DNA of 48,801 nucleotides, taken from contig CALUPA010000012.1 of the NCBI GenBank assembly GCA_944322395.1, positions 1 to 48,801 of the forward strand. Reading direction: 5' to 3'. The notes under the pieces are model-generated. The model searched no databases. It was not told the DNA's origin and worked only from the letters and a program-made list of their open reading frames with translations. Positions 41,438-48,801 of the stretch are shown one piece after another. The DNA comes from an uncultured Phocaeicola sp. (GTDB taxonomy: Bacteria; Bacteroidota; Bacteroidia; Bacteroidales; Bacteroidaceae). The number at the start of each line of letters is the position of its first letter. The first letter of the stretch is position 1. Made by a program: the position numbers and the translations under genes.

Positions 41438-42469
41438 TCACTGATTTTTTTTCAAAAAAGTGCATGCTTCCTCTATTATGGTATCTTTTCCACGTAAAAT
41501 ATCCTCTTCAGACATATCTATACGAACATCCGGCTCAATACCAAATTCTATTTGGTTCATTTCTGCATCATACATCGGAGCAGCCGAAAATCTTATTGAC
41601 CAACCGTTTGGTATTTCTGACGAGAATGGCAAACCTGAACCTCCTCCTGTTTTATCACCCATTATCGTTACAAGCGGCATATTCTTCATACTGTTTACAA
41701 AATCGTTAGTAGAACTATAAGAACGTCTGTTAGCTAAAACCACAGCTTTCTTTTGCCAACGTATCCCATTAGACGGTTCAATATATACAGGTTCCGGAGT
41801 TGAGAAATCATTATGTCCAGGTCCAATTTTATGCGACATATAACCAACAAGTATCTTTTCATTGGTAAACCTTGCAGCCAACTTTTGCGCTGTAGTAAGA
41901 TTACCTCCTCCATTATTTCTGACGTCTATTATCAGACCGTCACAAAGTTCCATCTCTTTCAACATATAATCAAGATTTCCGTCTCCTATTCCATCAGAGA
42001 AACTGGAGCAATATACATAACCTATATTGTTTTCCAAAATCTGATACGTCAATCCAGATGTTATTACATAATCTTTTCCTAAATAATTACTTTGAATGCT
42101 ATCGCTGAAGTTACGAGGATAAGCATCAAACCACTCTCTATATTGCGAAGTACCATATCCGCTACTTAAATTTACATGTCCGTCACGCAGTTCATTGACC
42201 ATTTCCGACAAAACCTCAAAAAGATTATAATCTGACATATTTGAAGTTATACGTTTCGAATATCTTGAATATACTTCATTCCAATCCAAGCCATATGCTT
42301 CATTTTTATAGTCAAGAAAACAATATTGCTCATCAATTATCCTCCATAGCGACTCAAAATTCGCCTGAGGAGTATTACCGGACACGTCTTCCCGAATACA
42401 GGACAAAGACATTATGGCCAATGAGAAACAAAGCAGTATTGCAAATAGAGAGTAATTCTTATGTTTCAT
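41438..42469 (-). CDS. S41 family peptidase, lipoprotein
   Basis: 343 residues from the ATG at 42469, giving a lipoprotein signal ending MSLSC (Cys24). An N-terminal helical part with ELRDGHVNL (93-101), then the S41 core: GLIIDVRNNGGGN (178-190) and VVLANRRSYSSTNDF (243-257), with the nucleophile probably Ser252 or Ser253, and DKTGGGSGLPF (272-282). No clear PDZ domain. Members are lipid-anchored C-terminal-processing or tricorn-like proteases; target unknown. It begins 16 bp after the DUF3316 gene and probably belongs to the parC operon. Confidence 0.88.
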   Translation of the reverse strand: MKHKNYSLFAILLCFSLAIMSLSCIREDVSGNTPQANFESLWRIIDEQYCFLDYKNEAYGLDWNEVYSRYSKRITSNMSDYNLFEVLSEMVNELRDGHVNLSSGYGTSQYREWFDAYPRNFSDSIQSNYLGKDYVITSGLTYQILENNIGYVYCSSFSDGIGDGNLDYMLKEMELCDGLIIDVRNNGGGNLTTAQKLAARFTNEKILVGYMSHKIGPGHNDFSTPEPVYIEPSNGIRWQKKAVVLANRRSYSSTNDFVNSMKNMPLVTIMGDKTGGGSGLPFSSEIPNGWSIRFSAAPMYDAEMNQIEFGIEPDVRIDMSEEDILRGKDTIIEEACTFLKKNQ

Positions 42470-42485
42470 ACAAAAAATCATTTAA

Positions 42486-43334
42486 TCAAAACGGAGTAAC
42501 CTTAGCCGGAAGACTTATCTTGTTTTTTCCTATCAGCATTTGGAAGTTACGAACAAAGCCAATCATGAAATTATGTGAATAGAAATGGCTCTTCAGATTA
42601 TTTACCCTTGCCTGTTGTATATCACACAGATAACCGGCACGCATTATCACCTTACCTACAGGGAAGTCCACAGTCAGCATTTGTCTCAACGATGGAGCGT
42701 TATGAAAAGATGTAAACAGCACATTCTTACCACCGTGCCCCAATGAAAAGATCTCATAATAAGACTGTCCGTACTCCGGTGAGAACGTCACTCCAATAAA
42801 AGGCAGATTAGCCTGATACCTGAAAGTCATAGGATACCCACCTATTCTGAGTTTATATATTGCCATTGCAGAAACATCAATACTACCGTAGACTTTTGCT
42901 TGAGCTGGATTATTGGAATTACGGGTATTATAAATAAATCCACCATTAAAATCAAACATCGGCCCAAACAATATTTTCAATTTATCGTCCACATTATACT
43001 GATAATGCAATGCGTATGTCCAGTTAAACATTCCGGCATACGATTTTGCCGATTTTGAGATATTGTCAGTACTTGATGCATTGACCTGTACTATGCGTTG
43101 TGCAGAAACCTGCCCACCCATGAGCCTTGTCATACGCATACTTTCGTGCATGAATCTCAATTCCGGTCCACGATATTCCAACGGTGAGAGGTATGTGTCG
43201 TATACATTCGACTTTCCAACACCTATCATTACGGAACGTACTAGAAACTTATCATGCGACAATGAATCCTGTGCCAATCCTCCGGCACAAGACACCAACA
43301 ACATAAGCAATACTGATATATATAATCTACACAT
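42486..43334 (-). CDS. DUF3316 family secreted protein
   Basis: 282 residues with a signal peptide (cleavage near GLAQ, residue 22). The mature chain is beta-rich with many aromatic and Gly residues (ELRFMHESMRMTRLMGGQVS, NWTYALHYQYNVDDKLKILF). I assign it to DUF3316, a Bacteroidetes-specific family often found beside parC; function unknown, possibly an outer-membrane barrel. Only four bases separate it from the parC stop, so it is in the same transcription unit. Confidence 0.75.
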   Translation of the reverse strand: MCRLYISVLLMLLVSCAGGLAQDSLSHDKFLVRSVMIGVGKSNVYDTYLSPLEYRGPELRFMHESMRMTRLMGGQVSAQRIVQVNASSTDNISKSAKSYAGMFNWTYALHYQYNVDDKLKILFGPMFDFNGGFIYNTRNSNNPAQAKVYGSIDVSAMAIYKLRIGGYPMTFRYQANLPFIGVTFSPEYGQSYYEIFSLGHGGKNVLFTSFHNAPSLRQMLTVDFPVGKVIMRAGYLCDIQQARVNNLKSHFYSHNFMIGFVRNFQMLIGKNKISLPAKVTPF

Positions 43335-43338
43335 AATA

Positions 43339-45966
43339 TTAGAATAACTTCATCTGGCCGTCATCCTCATTCACCGTTTCTTCATCATTAGTCTCCTCAT
43401 CAACCGTTTCTGGCTGCACTTCTTCCCTTATTATAGGTTCCAGTTCCTCTATCTTGTCTACAGAGAAAGTAGTCAGACGTTTACCTTTTGCCTTGAAACT
43501 CTTCACCCCAACAAATTCTTCGGCATCCACTATCATAGGCTCTCTGAAACTATCGTGACCGCCAAATACAACATTTACCCTTGGATACGTTTCCGAAGTT
43601 AGAAGCAACAATTCACTCTGTTTATTCTCACCTAAGAAATTCTGGCGTTTAGAACTCTGTTCGAAACAGAATCTCTTCAGATATGGATAATTCTGCTGGT
43701 CGGCATCGTAAAGCACTGCAGTCCACACCTTATCCGGATCATATTTCTCCAATATCATTATATCGGAGTCATAATGATTGTTCAGGTCAAAATCAGTAGT
43801 ATAGAATTCTCCGTTCTTATGCACTACCAATATACAGTCTTCACTCTGGAATTCTCCCAGATATTCACCGCGCCCGTCATAATTAAGACGAAGCACATCA
43901 TAGTCGAACCATACTTTTCTGCCTCCAAGAGTAGATCCTCCTTTATGTTTGAGGCTTATCTTATGGACTTCCAAACGTGTCAGCAGGTTTCCCATAGACT
44001 GACGTCCCTTTATGGAAATCTCACTGAAATCACGTTCCAGAATCAGTTTCTTTATTCTTGGGTTTGGCCTGAGAGCTACTTTCACTACTTCAGCCTCACC
44101 GTTCGGATTGGCAGTAAAGTACATTATCTTCGAGCCGGGATTACCTTGTGTGACATCATACTCACGGTCGCGTATCATCGAAGTGACATTAAAGCGCTTT
44201 ATAAAATACGCCCCATCCTTACCATCGCGATATATCACATTGTATATTGTACGCTTGTCATTCTTCTTGAAAATATTCACATATAGGATATTCTTGCCTA
44301 CGAACAGTTTGTCGCTTATTCTTACTATCTTATATTTGCCATCCTTATAGAATATTATCACATCGTCTATATCAGAACAGTTGCAAACGAATTCATCTTT
44401 CTTAAGTCCGGTTCCGATGAAACCTTCCTCGCGGTTGATATATAGTTTTTCGTTTGCTTCAGCCACCTTTGTTGCCACAATGACATCGAAGTTTCTGATT
44501 TCAGTCTTACGCTCGAAGTTTTTGCCATACTTGGCTTTCAATCCTTCGTACCAGTTGATGGTATAGTCGGTTATATGAGCCAGATGATTGTCAATCTCCT
44601 CAATTTCACCTTTCAGACGCGCAATAAGTTCATCAGCCTTATCTTTATTGAACTTCAGTATGCGTGCCATCTTTATCTCCATCAGTTTCAGTATATCCTC
44701 CTTGGTCACTTCGCGCACCATTTTAGGATAGAACGGAGTAAGACGGTCGTCAATATGTTCGCATGCTGCATCCATATTTTCTGCCTGTTCAAACTTGGCA
44801 TCCTTGTATATACGTTCTTCTATGAATATCTTCTCCAGTGAAGAGAAATGTAGAGCTTCCAGCTTTTCCTCGCGTTCGATGTTAAGTTCCTGACGAAGCA
44901 AATCCAGAGTATTGTCAGTAGATTTCTTAAGCACATCGCTGACAGAAAGGAAATGAGGTTTCTTATTGTCTATCACACAGCAGTTTGGAGATATATTCAC
45001 CTCACAGTCCGTGAATGCATATAGCGCGTCAAGTGTCTTATCCGACGAAACACCCGGAGCCAGATGAACAAGAATCTCAACTTTTCCGGCTGTATTGTCT
45101 TCCACTTTCTTAACCTTGATTTTGCCTTTTTCTACGGCCTTCAAGATAGAGTCTATAAGCGAAGATGTAGTTTTTCCATAAGGGATTTCACTTATACACA
45201 GGGTCTTATTGTCAAGTTTAGAAATCTTTGCTCTCACACGTACCACCCCACCACGTTCTCCGTCGTTGTATCTCGATACATCTATCGAGCCGCCGGTCTG
45301 GAAATCAGGATAAAGCTGGAATGGTTCACCTTTCAGGTAAGCTATAGCAGCATCGCACAGCTCATTGAAATTATGCGGGAGAATCTTTGACGACAAACCT
45401 ACGGCAATACCCTCAACCCCCTGCGCCAAAAGCAAAGAAAACTTTACCGGCAATGTGATAGGTTCTCTGTTTCGTCCGTCGTAGGATGACTGCCATTCTG
45501 TAGTCTTCGGATTGAAAACTACATCAAGAGCGAACTTTGACAAACGAGCTTCGATATAACGGGGAGCAGCAGCACTGTCACCTGTAAGTATATTACCCCA
45601 GTTTCCCTGACAGTCAATAAGCAGTTCCTTTTGTCCAAGTTGAACCAAAGCATCACCAATTGAGGCATCACCATGTGGATGAAACTGCATGGTATGACCT
45701 ACAATATTAGCGACCTTATTATACCTTCCATCGTCCAGACGCTTCATGGAGTGCAGAATTCGTCTCTGCACAGGCTTAAGTCCGTCATTGATATGCGGCA
45801 CTGCTCTTTCAAGTATTACATACGATGCATAGTCGAGAAACCAATTCTGATACATACCGCTCAACTGATGCCTCACAGCATCATTAGACGTATCTGCCGG
45901 TTTATAATCGGAATGTCCTTCACCTCCCTGTGCTTCGTTCTCTTTATCAAATGTATTTTCGCTCAT
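43339..45966 (-). CDS. parC: DNA topoisomerase IV subunit A
   Basis: 875 residues from the ATG at 45966 (MSENTFDKEN...); the longer in-frame start adds an unlikely hydrophobic leader. The type IIA breakage-reunion domain has NDGLKPVQRRILHSM (60-74), HPHGDASIGDAL (97-108) and the catalytic Tyr137 in AAPRYIEARLS. The C-terminal part (about 480-800) lacks a QRRGGKG-type GyrA box, which supports topoisomerase IV over gyrase. An acidic tail ends in DGQMKLF. It decatenates daughter chromosomes together with ParE, not encoded here. Confidence 0.9.
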   Translation of the reverse strand: MSENTFDKENEAQGGEGHSDYKPADTSNDAVRHQLSGMYQNWFLDYASYVILERAVPHINDGLKPVQRRILHSMKRLDDGRYNKVANIVGHTMQFHPHGDASIGDALVQLGQKELLIDCQGNWGNILTGDSAAAPRYIEARLSKFALDVVFNPKTTEWQSSYDGRNREPITLPVKFSLLLAQGVEGIAVGLSSKILPHNFNELCDAAIAYLKGEPFQLYPDFQTGGSIDVSRYNDGERGGVVRVRAKISKLDNKTLCISEIPYGKTTSSLIDSILKAVEKGKIKVKKVEDNTAGKVEILVHLAPGVSSDKTLDALYAFTDCEVNISPNCCVIDNKKPHFLSVSDVLKKSTDNTLDLLRQELNIEREEKLEALHFSSLEKIFIEERIYKDAKFEQAENMDAACEHIDDRLTPFYPKMVREVTKEDILKLMEIKMARILKFNKDKADELIARLKGEIEEIDNHLAHITDYTINWYEGLKAKYGKNFERKTEIRNFDVIVATKVAEANEKLYINREEGFIGTGLKKDEFVCNCSDIDDVIIFYKDGKYKIVRISDKLFVGKNILYVNIFKKNDKRTIYNVIYRDGKDGAYFIKRFNVTSMIRDREYDVTQGNPGSKIMYFTANPNGEAEVVKVALRPNPRIKKLILERDFSEISIKGRQSMGNLLTRLEVHKISLKHKGGSTLGGRKVWFDYDVLRLNYDGRGEYLGEFQSEDCILVVHKNGEFYTTDFDLNNHYDSDIMILEKYDPDKVWTAVLYDADQQNYPYLKRFCFEQSSKRQNFLGENKQSELLLLTSETYPRVNVVFGGHDSFREPMIVDAEEFVGVKSFKAKGKRLTTFSVDKIEELEPIIREEVQPETVDEETNDEETVNEDDGQMKLF

Positions 45967-46002
45967 TTTTAGTATTTTAATCAAGAATAAAAACAGTCTT
46001 TG

Positions 46003-46010
46003 CAAATTTA
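46003..46010 (-). promoter_or_regulatory. -7 box of the parC operon (TAAATTTG)
   Basis: TAAATTTG on the minus strand lies 36 bp before the parC ATG and overlaps the end of the upstream gene's terminator region. No clear -33. Confidence 0.5.
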
Positions 46011-46012
46011 AG

Positions 46013-46050
46013 AAAAAAAGAGGATATACCACGAAAAGATATATCCTCTT
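46013..46050 (-). terminator. Terminator after the POT transporter
   Basis: On the minus strand AAGAGGATATA pairs with TATATCCTCTT and is followed by seven T. Confidence 0.88.
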
Positions 46051-46077
46051 ATTTAGAGTATTTAGTTTTTAAATCTG

Positions 46078-47634
46078 TTATTTAGCTACTTTTTCAAGCC
46101 ATTTAACCATGAACAGCATTACTCCCATAGAAATGAGACATACTATCATGAAAATAGCCCAGCAATATGCGATAGGAATAGCATTATACATAAGAGGGCC
46201 AATCCACAACAGGAGGTTACCTACAGCGGTTGCACCTAGCCACAATCCCTGACAAAGTCCCAACAGATGTTTTGGGGCTACCTTCGAAACGAACGACAGT
46301 CCAAGTGGAGAGATGAACAATTCAGCCACAGTAAGAAGGAAGTAAAGGACTATCAGCACCCAAGCTCCTGCCTTCACCTGCTGGTCAATAGGAAGATCTC
46401 TGTATTCTGCTGCTGAAGGATAACCCATCACAAGTGAATATCCTGCAAGGAAAAGATAAGCCAATCCTGCTATAAACATACCGATGGCAATCTTGCGTGG
46501 AGTAGAAATTTCCTTTCCTCTTCTTGAAAGAGAACCGAAAATCATCATGATTATCGGTGTTAATGTAATCACGAAGAACGGATTTACAGCCTGCCATATT
46601 TCAGGGGCAATAGTAGATGTATCGACAAAATCTCTTGCAAAGAGTGAGAGTGAAGTACCGTTCTGATGGAAAGAGAACCAGAAGAATATAACAACACCAA
46701 GTACTGCAAACAATGCATACAGACGCTGTTTGATTTCCTTCGCCATTGCTGCTTTTTCTTCGGCTGTATAAGTAACCGCTGCAGCAGCTTCTTTCTTTCC
46801 CGGATTTGGGAACTGACGTTTAGTAGCAAAGAAGATTACCAAAGAAATCAGCATTGCAGCAACAGATGCGACGAACGAGTAATGGATACCTTCATTGAAT
46901 ATCTGAAGATACTGCGCACAAGACGCAGCCATATCAGCAGTTTCGCCTACACACTGCGACATCAGCTGGTTCAAGTTACCCATAGCCTCAGCCGACATTC
47001 CGTCAGCACCTTTTGCTATATATTCGTGACACAAGGCAGGAAGACCGGCATTGTATACCATATTGTGAGCACTAAGCCACCAGCTTCTCAATAAAGGAGC
47101 CACAAAAGGAGCTATAAGCCCACCGATGTTGATAAACACGTAAAATATCTGGAATCCTGAGTCTCTCTTGCTTTTTGCTTCAATCAATTCCTTTTCTCCT
47201 TTAGTTGCAGCTTCCGCTTCAAGGTCATCATACATCTGACCTACTATAGCCTGAAGATTACCTTTGAAAAGGCCATTACCGAAAGCAATAAAGAACAATG
47301 CAACACATGTAAGCGTAAGCAACCATGTAGTATTGCCGGCATTTGCTGTAATAGGAACAGACAGTGCAATATATCCTATGGCCATAACCACAAGACCAGC
47401 CATAATGGTACCTTTATAATTCTGTTTTCTATCGGCTATAAGTCCACCGACAAGACTCAGAAGATAAATACCAGCGTAAAAGAATGAATAGATAAGTGTA
47501 CTTTTCTCCTCACTTATACCGAATTTAGAACAAAGGAACAACACCAGCACAGCATTCATAATATAGTAGCCAAAACGCTCACCCATGTTCGAAAGTGCCG
47601 CAGGTATCAATCCTTTAGGATGCTTTTTAAACAT
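46078..47634 (-). CDS. POT/PTR family peptide transporter
   Basis: 518 residues, about 12-14 helices. The N-terminus ALSNMGERFGYYIMN (13-27) is the POT signature region, where the usual E-x-x-E-R-F reads N16-M-G-E19-R20-F21. FFIAFGNGLFKGNLQAIVGQ (about 115-134) is the second POT signature region, and a polar loop (about 215-245) separates the halves. The family imports di- and tripeptides with protons. Loss of the first motif Glu may alter proton coupling. Single gene with its own terminator. Confidence 0.88.
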   Translation of the reverse strand: MFKKHPKGLIPAALSNMGERFGYYIMNAVLVLFLCSKFGISEEKSTLIYSFFYAGIYLLSLVGGLIADRKQNYKGTIMAGLVVMAIGYIALSVPITANAGNTTWLLTLTCVALFFIAFGNGLFKGNLQAIVGQMYDDLEAEAATKGEKELIEAKSKRDSGFQIFYVFINIGGLIAPFVAPLLRSWWLSAHNMVYNAGLPALCHEYIAKGADGMSAEAMGNLNQLMSQCVGETADMAASCAQYLQIFNEGIHYSFVASVAAMLISLVIFFATKRQFPNPGKKEAAAAVTYTAEEKAAMAKEIKQRLYALFAVLGVVIFFWFSFHQNGTSLSLFARDFVDTSTIAPEIWQAVNPFFVITLTPIIMMIFGSLSRRGKEISTPRKIAIGMFIAGLAYLFLAGYSLVMGYPSAAEYRDLPIDQQVKAGAWVLIVLYFLLTVAELFISPLGLSFVSKVAPKHLLGLCQGLWLGATAVGNLLLWIGPLMYNAIPIAYCWAIFMIVCLISMGVMLFMVKWLEKVAK

Positions 47635-47675
47635 AAATAATGAAGATTTAAATGATTAATGAATAAATTTTTATG

Positions 47676-47683
47676 CAAAAATA
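47676..47683 (-). promoter_or_regulatory. Candidate -7 box of the POT transporter (TATTTTTG)
   Basis: TATTTTTG on the minus strand fits TAnnTTTG, 41 bp before the ATG. An ATTG lies 22 bp upstream. Confidence 0.4.
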
Positions 47684-47782
47684 AAGAAAAAACGGATAAC
47701 ATACAATATAACTGTCACTAAACACTATTTTAATCTGACATCATTATCATCGTACACGGTAATTTCAAACAAAAAGAGATAT

Positions 47783-47820
47783 AAAAAAAGGAGATTATCA
47801 ATTACAGACAATCTCCTTTT
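47783..47820 (-). terminator. Terminator after fructose-bisphosphate aldolase
   Basis: On the minus strand AAAAGGAGATT pairs with AATCTCCTTTT with a 13-nt loop, ending in seven T. Confidence 0.88.
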
Positions 47821-47872
47821 AATATTTTTTCAAGCCTCCCTATAAAAGGAGACCGTATTTATGGAAAACGTA

Positions 47873-48801
47873 TTATTCAGCCAATTTGTTGTCTGAGCCC
47901 AATACGTTAATGATTTTGTGCTTGTAAAGTTTTTCCATGTTGTCACGAGCTGGACCAAGATACTTACGTGGGTCGAATTCAGCTGGTTTTTCAGCAAATA
48001 CCTTACGTACAGCAGCAGTCATAGCAAGACGAGAGTCAGAGTCGATGTTAATCTTGCAAACTGCAGACTTAGCAGCTTTACGCAACTGATCTTCTGGAAT
48101 ACCGATAGCAGCTTCCAATTTACCACCATACTGGTTGATTGTATCAACTTCTTCCTGTGGAACTGAAGAAGATCCGTGAAGAACGATAGGGAATCCAGGA
48201 AGTTTTTCCATAACTGCATCCAATACGTCGAATGCCAATGGAGGAGGAACCAAACGTCCTGTTGCAGGATCAACGTGGCACTGTTCTGGTTTGAATTTGT
48301 AAGCACCGTGAGAAGTACCGATTGAGATAGCCAATGAATCGCAACCTGTACGAGTAGCGAAGTCGATTACTTCTTCAGGGTTAGTATAAGTGTGATGGTC
48401 AGAAGAAACTTCGTCTTCAACACCTGCCAATACACCAAGTTCACCTTCTACAGTTACATCGAACTGATGAGCATATTCTACAACTTTCTTAGTCAAAGCT
48501 ACGTTTTCTTCGTATGGAAGGTGAGAACCGTCGATCATTACTGAAGAGAAACCTGAGTCGATACAACTCTTGCAAGTTTCGAATGTATCTCCGTGGTCAA
48601 GGTGAAGAACGATTTCAGGATGTTCACAACCCAATTCTTTTGCATATTCTACAGCACCCTGAGCCATGTAACGCAACAAAGTAGCATTAGCATACTGACG
48701 AGCACCTTTAGAAACCTGAAGGATAACAGGTGATTTTGTTTCAACTGCAGCCTTGATGATAGCCTGCATCTGTTCCATATTATTGAAGTTGAAAGCAGGG
48801 A
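47873..48801 (-). CDS. fba: Class II fructose-bisphosphate aldolase, 5' end missing
   Basis: The open frame continues past the window edge: upstream of MEQMQAIIKA the codons read PAFNFNN, the family's usual stretch about 30 residues from the true start. Zinc-site motifs: LHLDHGDTFE, GFSSVMIDGSHLPYEENV, GVLAGVEDE, IGTSHGAYKF and IVLHGSSSVP. It is the zinc-dependent glycolytic/gluconeogenic aldolase that interconverts fructose 1,6-bisphosphate and triose phosphates in the cytoplasm. The stop at 47873 and the terminator behind it are clear; about 308 residues are visible. Confidence 0.96.
   Translation of the reverse strand, partial: PAFNFNNMEQMQAIIKAAVETKSPVILQVSKGARQYANATLLRYMAQGAVEYAKELGCEHPEIVLHLDHGDTFETCKSCIDSGFSSVMIDGSHLPYEENVALTKKVVEYAHQFDVTVEGELGVLAGVEDEVSSDHHTYTNPEEVIDFATRTGCDSLAISIGTSHGAYKFKPEQCHVDPATGRLVPPPLAFDVLDAVMEKLPGFPIVLHGSSSVPQEEVDTINQYGGKLEAAIGIPEDQLRKAAKSAVCKINIDSDSRLAMTAAVRKVFAEKPAEFDPRKYLGPARDNMEKLYKHKIINVLGSDNKLAE

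Noticed and set aside
47861-47896. Tiny plus-strand ORF (11 codons) preceded by an AAAAGGAGA Shine-Dalgarno-like site
   Set aside because: It overlaps the aldolase stop on the other strand, has no promoter, and Bacteroidales rarely depend on such sites; the purine run is the spacer behind the aldolase.

Overview
The window looks like a chromosomal segment of a Bacteroidales gut bacterium (Bacteroides/Phocaeicola/Prevotella-like; genus not resolved). The evidence is the repeated -7 promoter box TAnnTTTG with TTTG about 19-20 bp upstream, AT-rich spacers with few Shine-Dalgarno sites, a Ser-type sulfatase, a TonB-dependent receptor, DUF3316 and DUF1961 proteins, and the thrA / PGM-like kinase / thrC operon. 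Most of it is ordinary core genome, with one accessory island at about 22.2-29.6 kb.

Left part (1-9.9 kb): the 3' end of rpmA; a secreted beta-rich protein; a cluster of nested hairpins (1062-1146); a MATE exporter; and a cytidylate-kinase-like protein. An AraC-type regulator is then divergent from a tripartite efflux operon (TolC-like, HlyD/EmrA-like, 14-TM MFS), followed by a second MATE exporter.

Middle left (9.9-21.3 kb, mostly minus strand): DUF1961 protein plus Ser-type sulfatase; a lipoprotein of a poorly known family; the threonine operon thrA - PGM-like protein (probable homoserine kinase stand-in) - thrC; and an M49-like lipoprotein peptidase with an HEVAH motif. Upstream of thrA there is an apparently complete attenuation leader: promoter, a 29-codon ORF with seven Thr codons, a long-range inverted repeat and a hairpin with a T-run. 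A small outer-membrane barrel gene closes the section on the plus strand.

Accessory island (22.2-29.6 kb): after an MBL-fold hydrolase there is a decayed DUF4143 ATPase remnant, then a type III-like restriction-modification pair transcribed res then mod with a 4-bp overlap, then 866 bp of gene-free AT-rich DNA with three phased AAACGAC repeats.

Right part (29.6-48.8 kb): radA, an FAD-dependent oxidoreductase, a LuxR-type regulator with a degenerate receiver domain, and a TonB-dependent receptor, all on plus. On minus follow ppx/gppA and ppk1 (polyphosphate turnover), a coupled glycosyltransferase and LpxH-like phosphoesterase, tRNA-Leu(UAG), the operon parC - DUF3316 - S41 peptidase, a POT-family peptide transporter, and a class II fructose-bisphosphate aldolase cut by the window edge.
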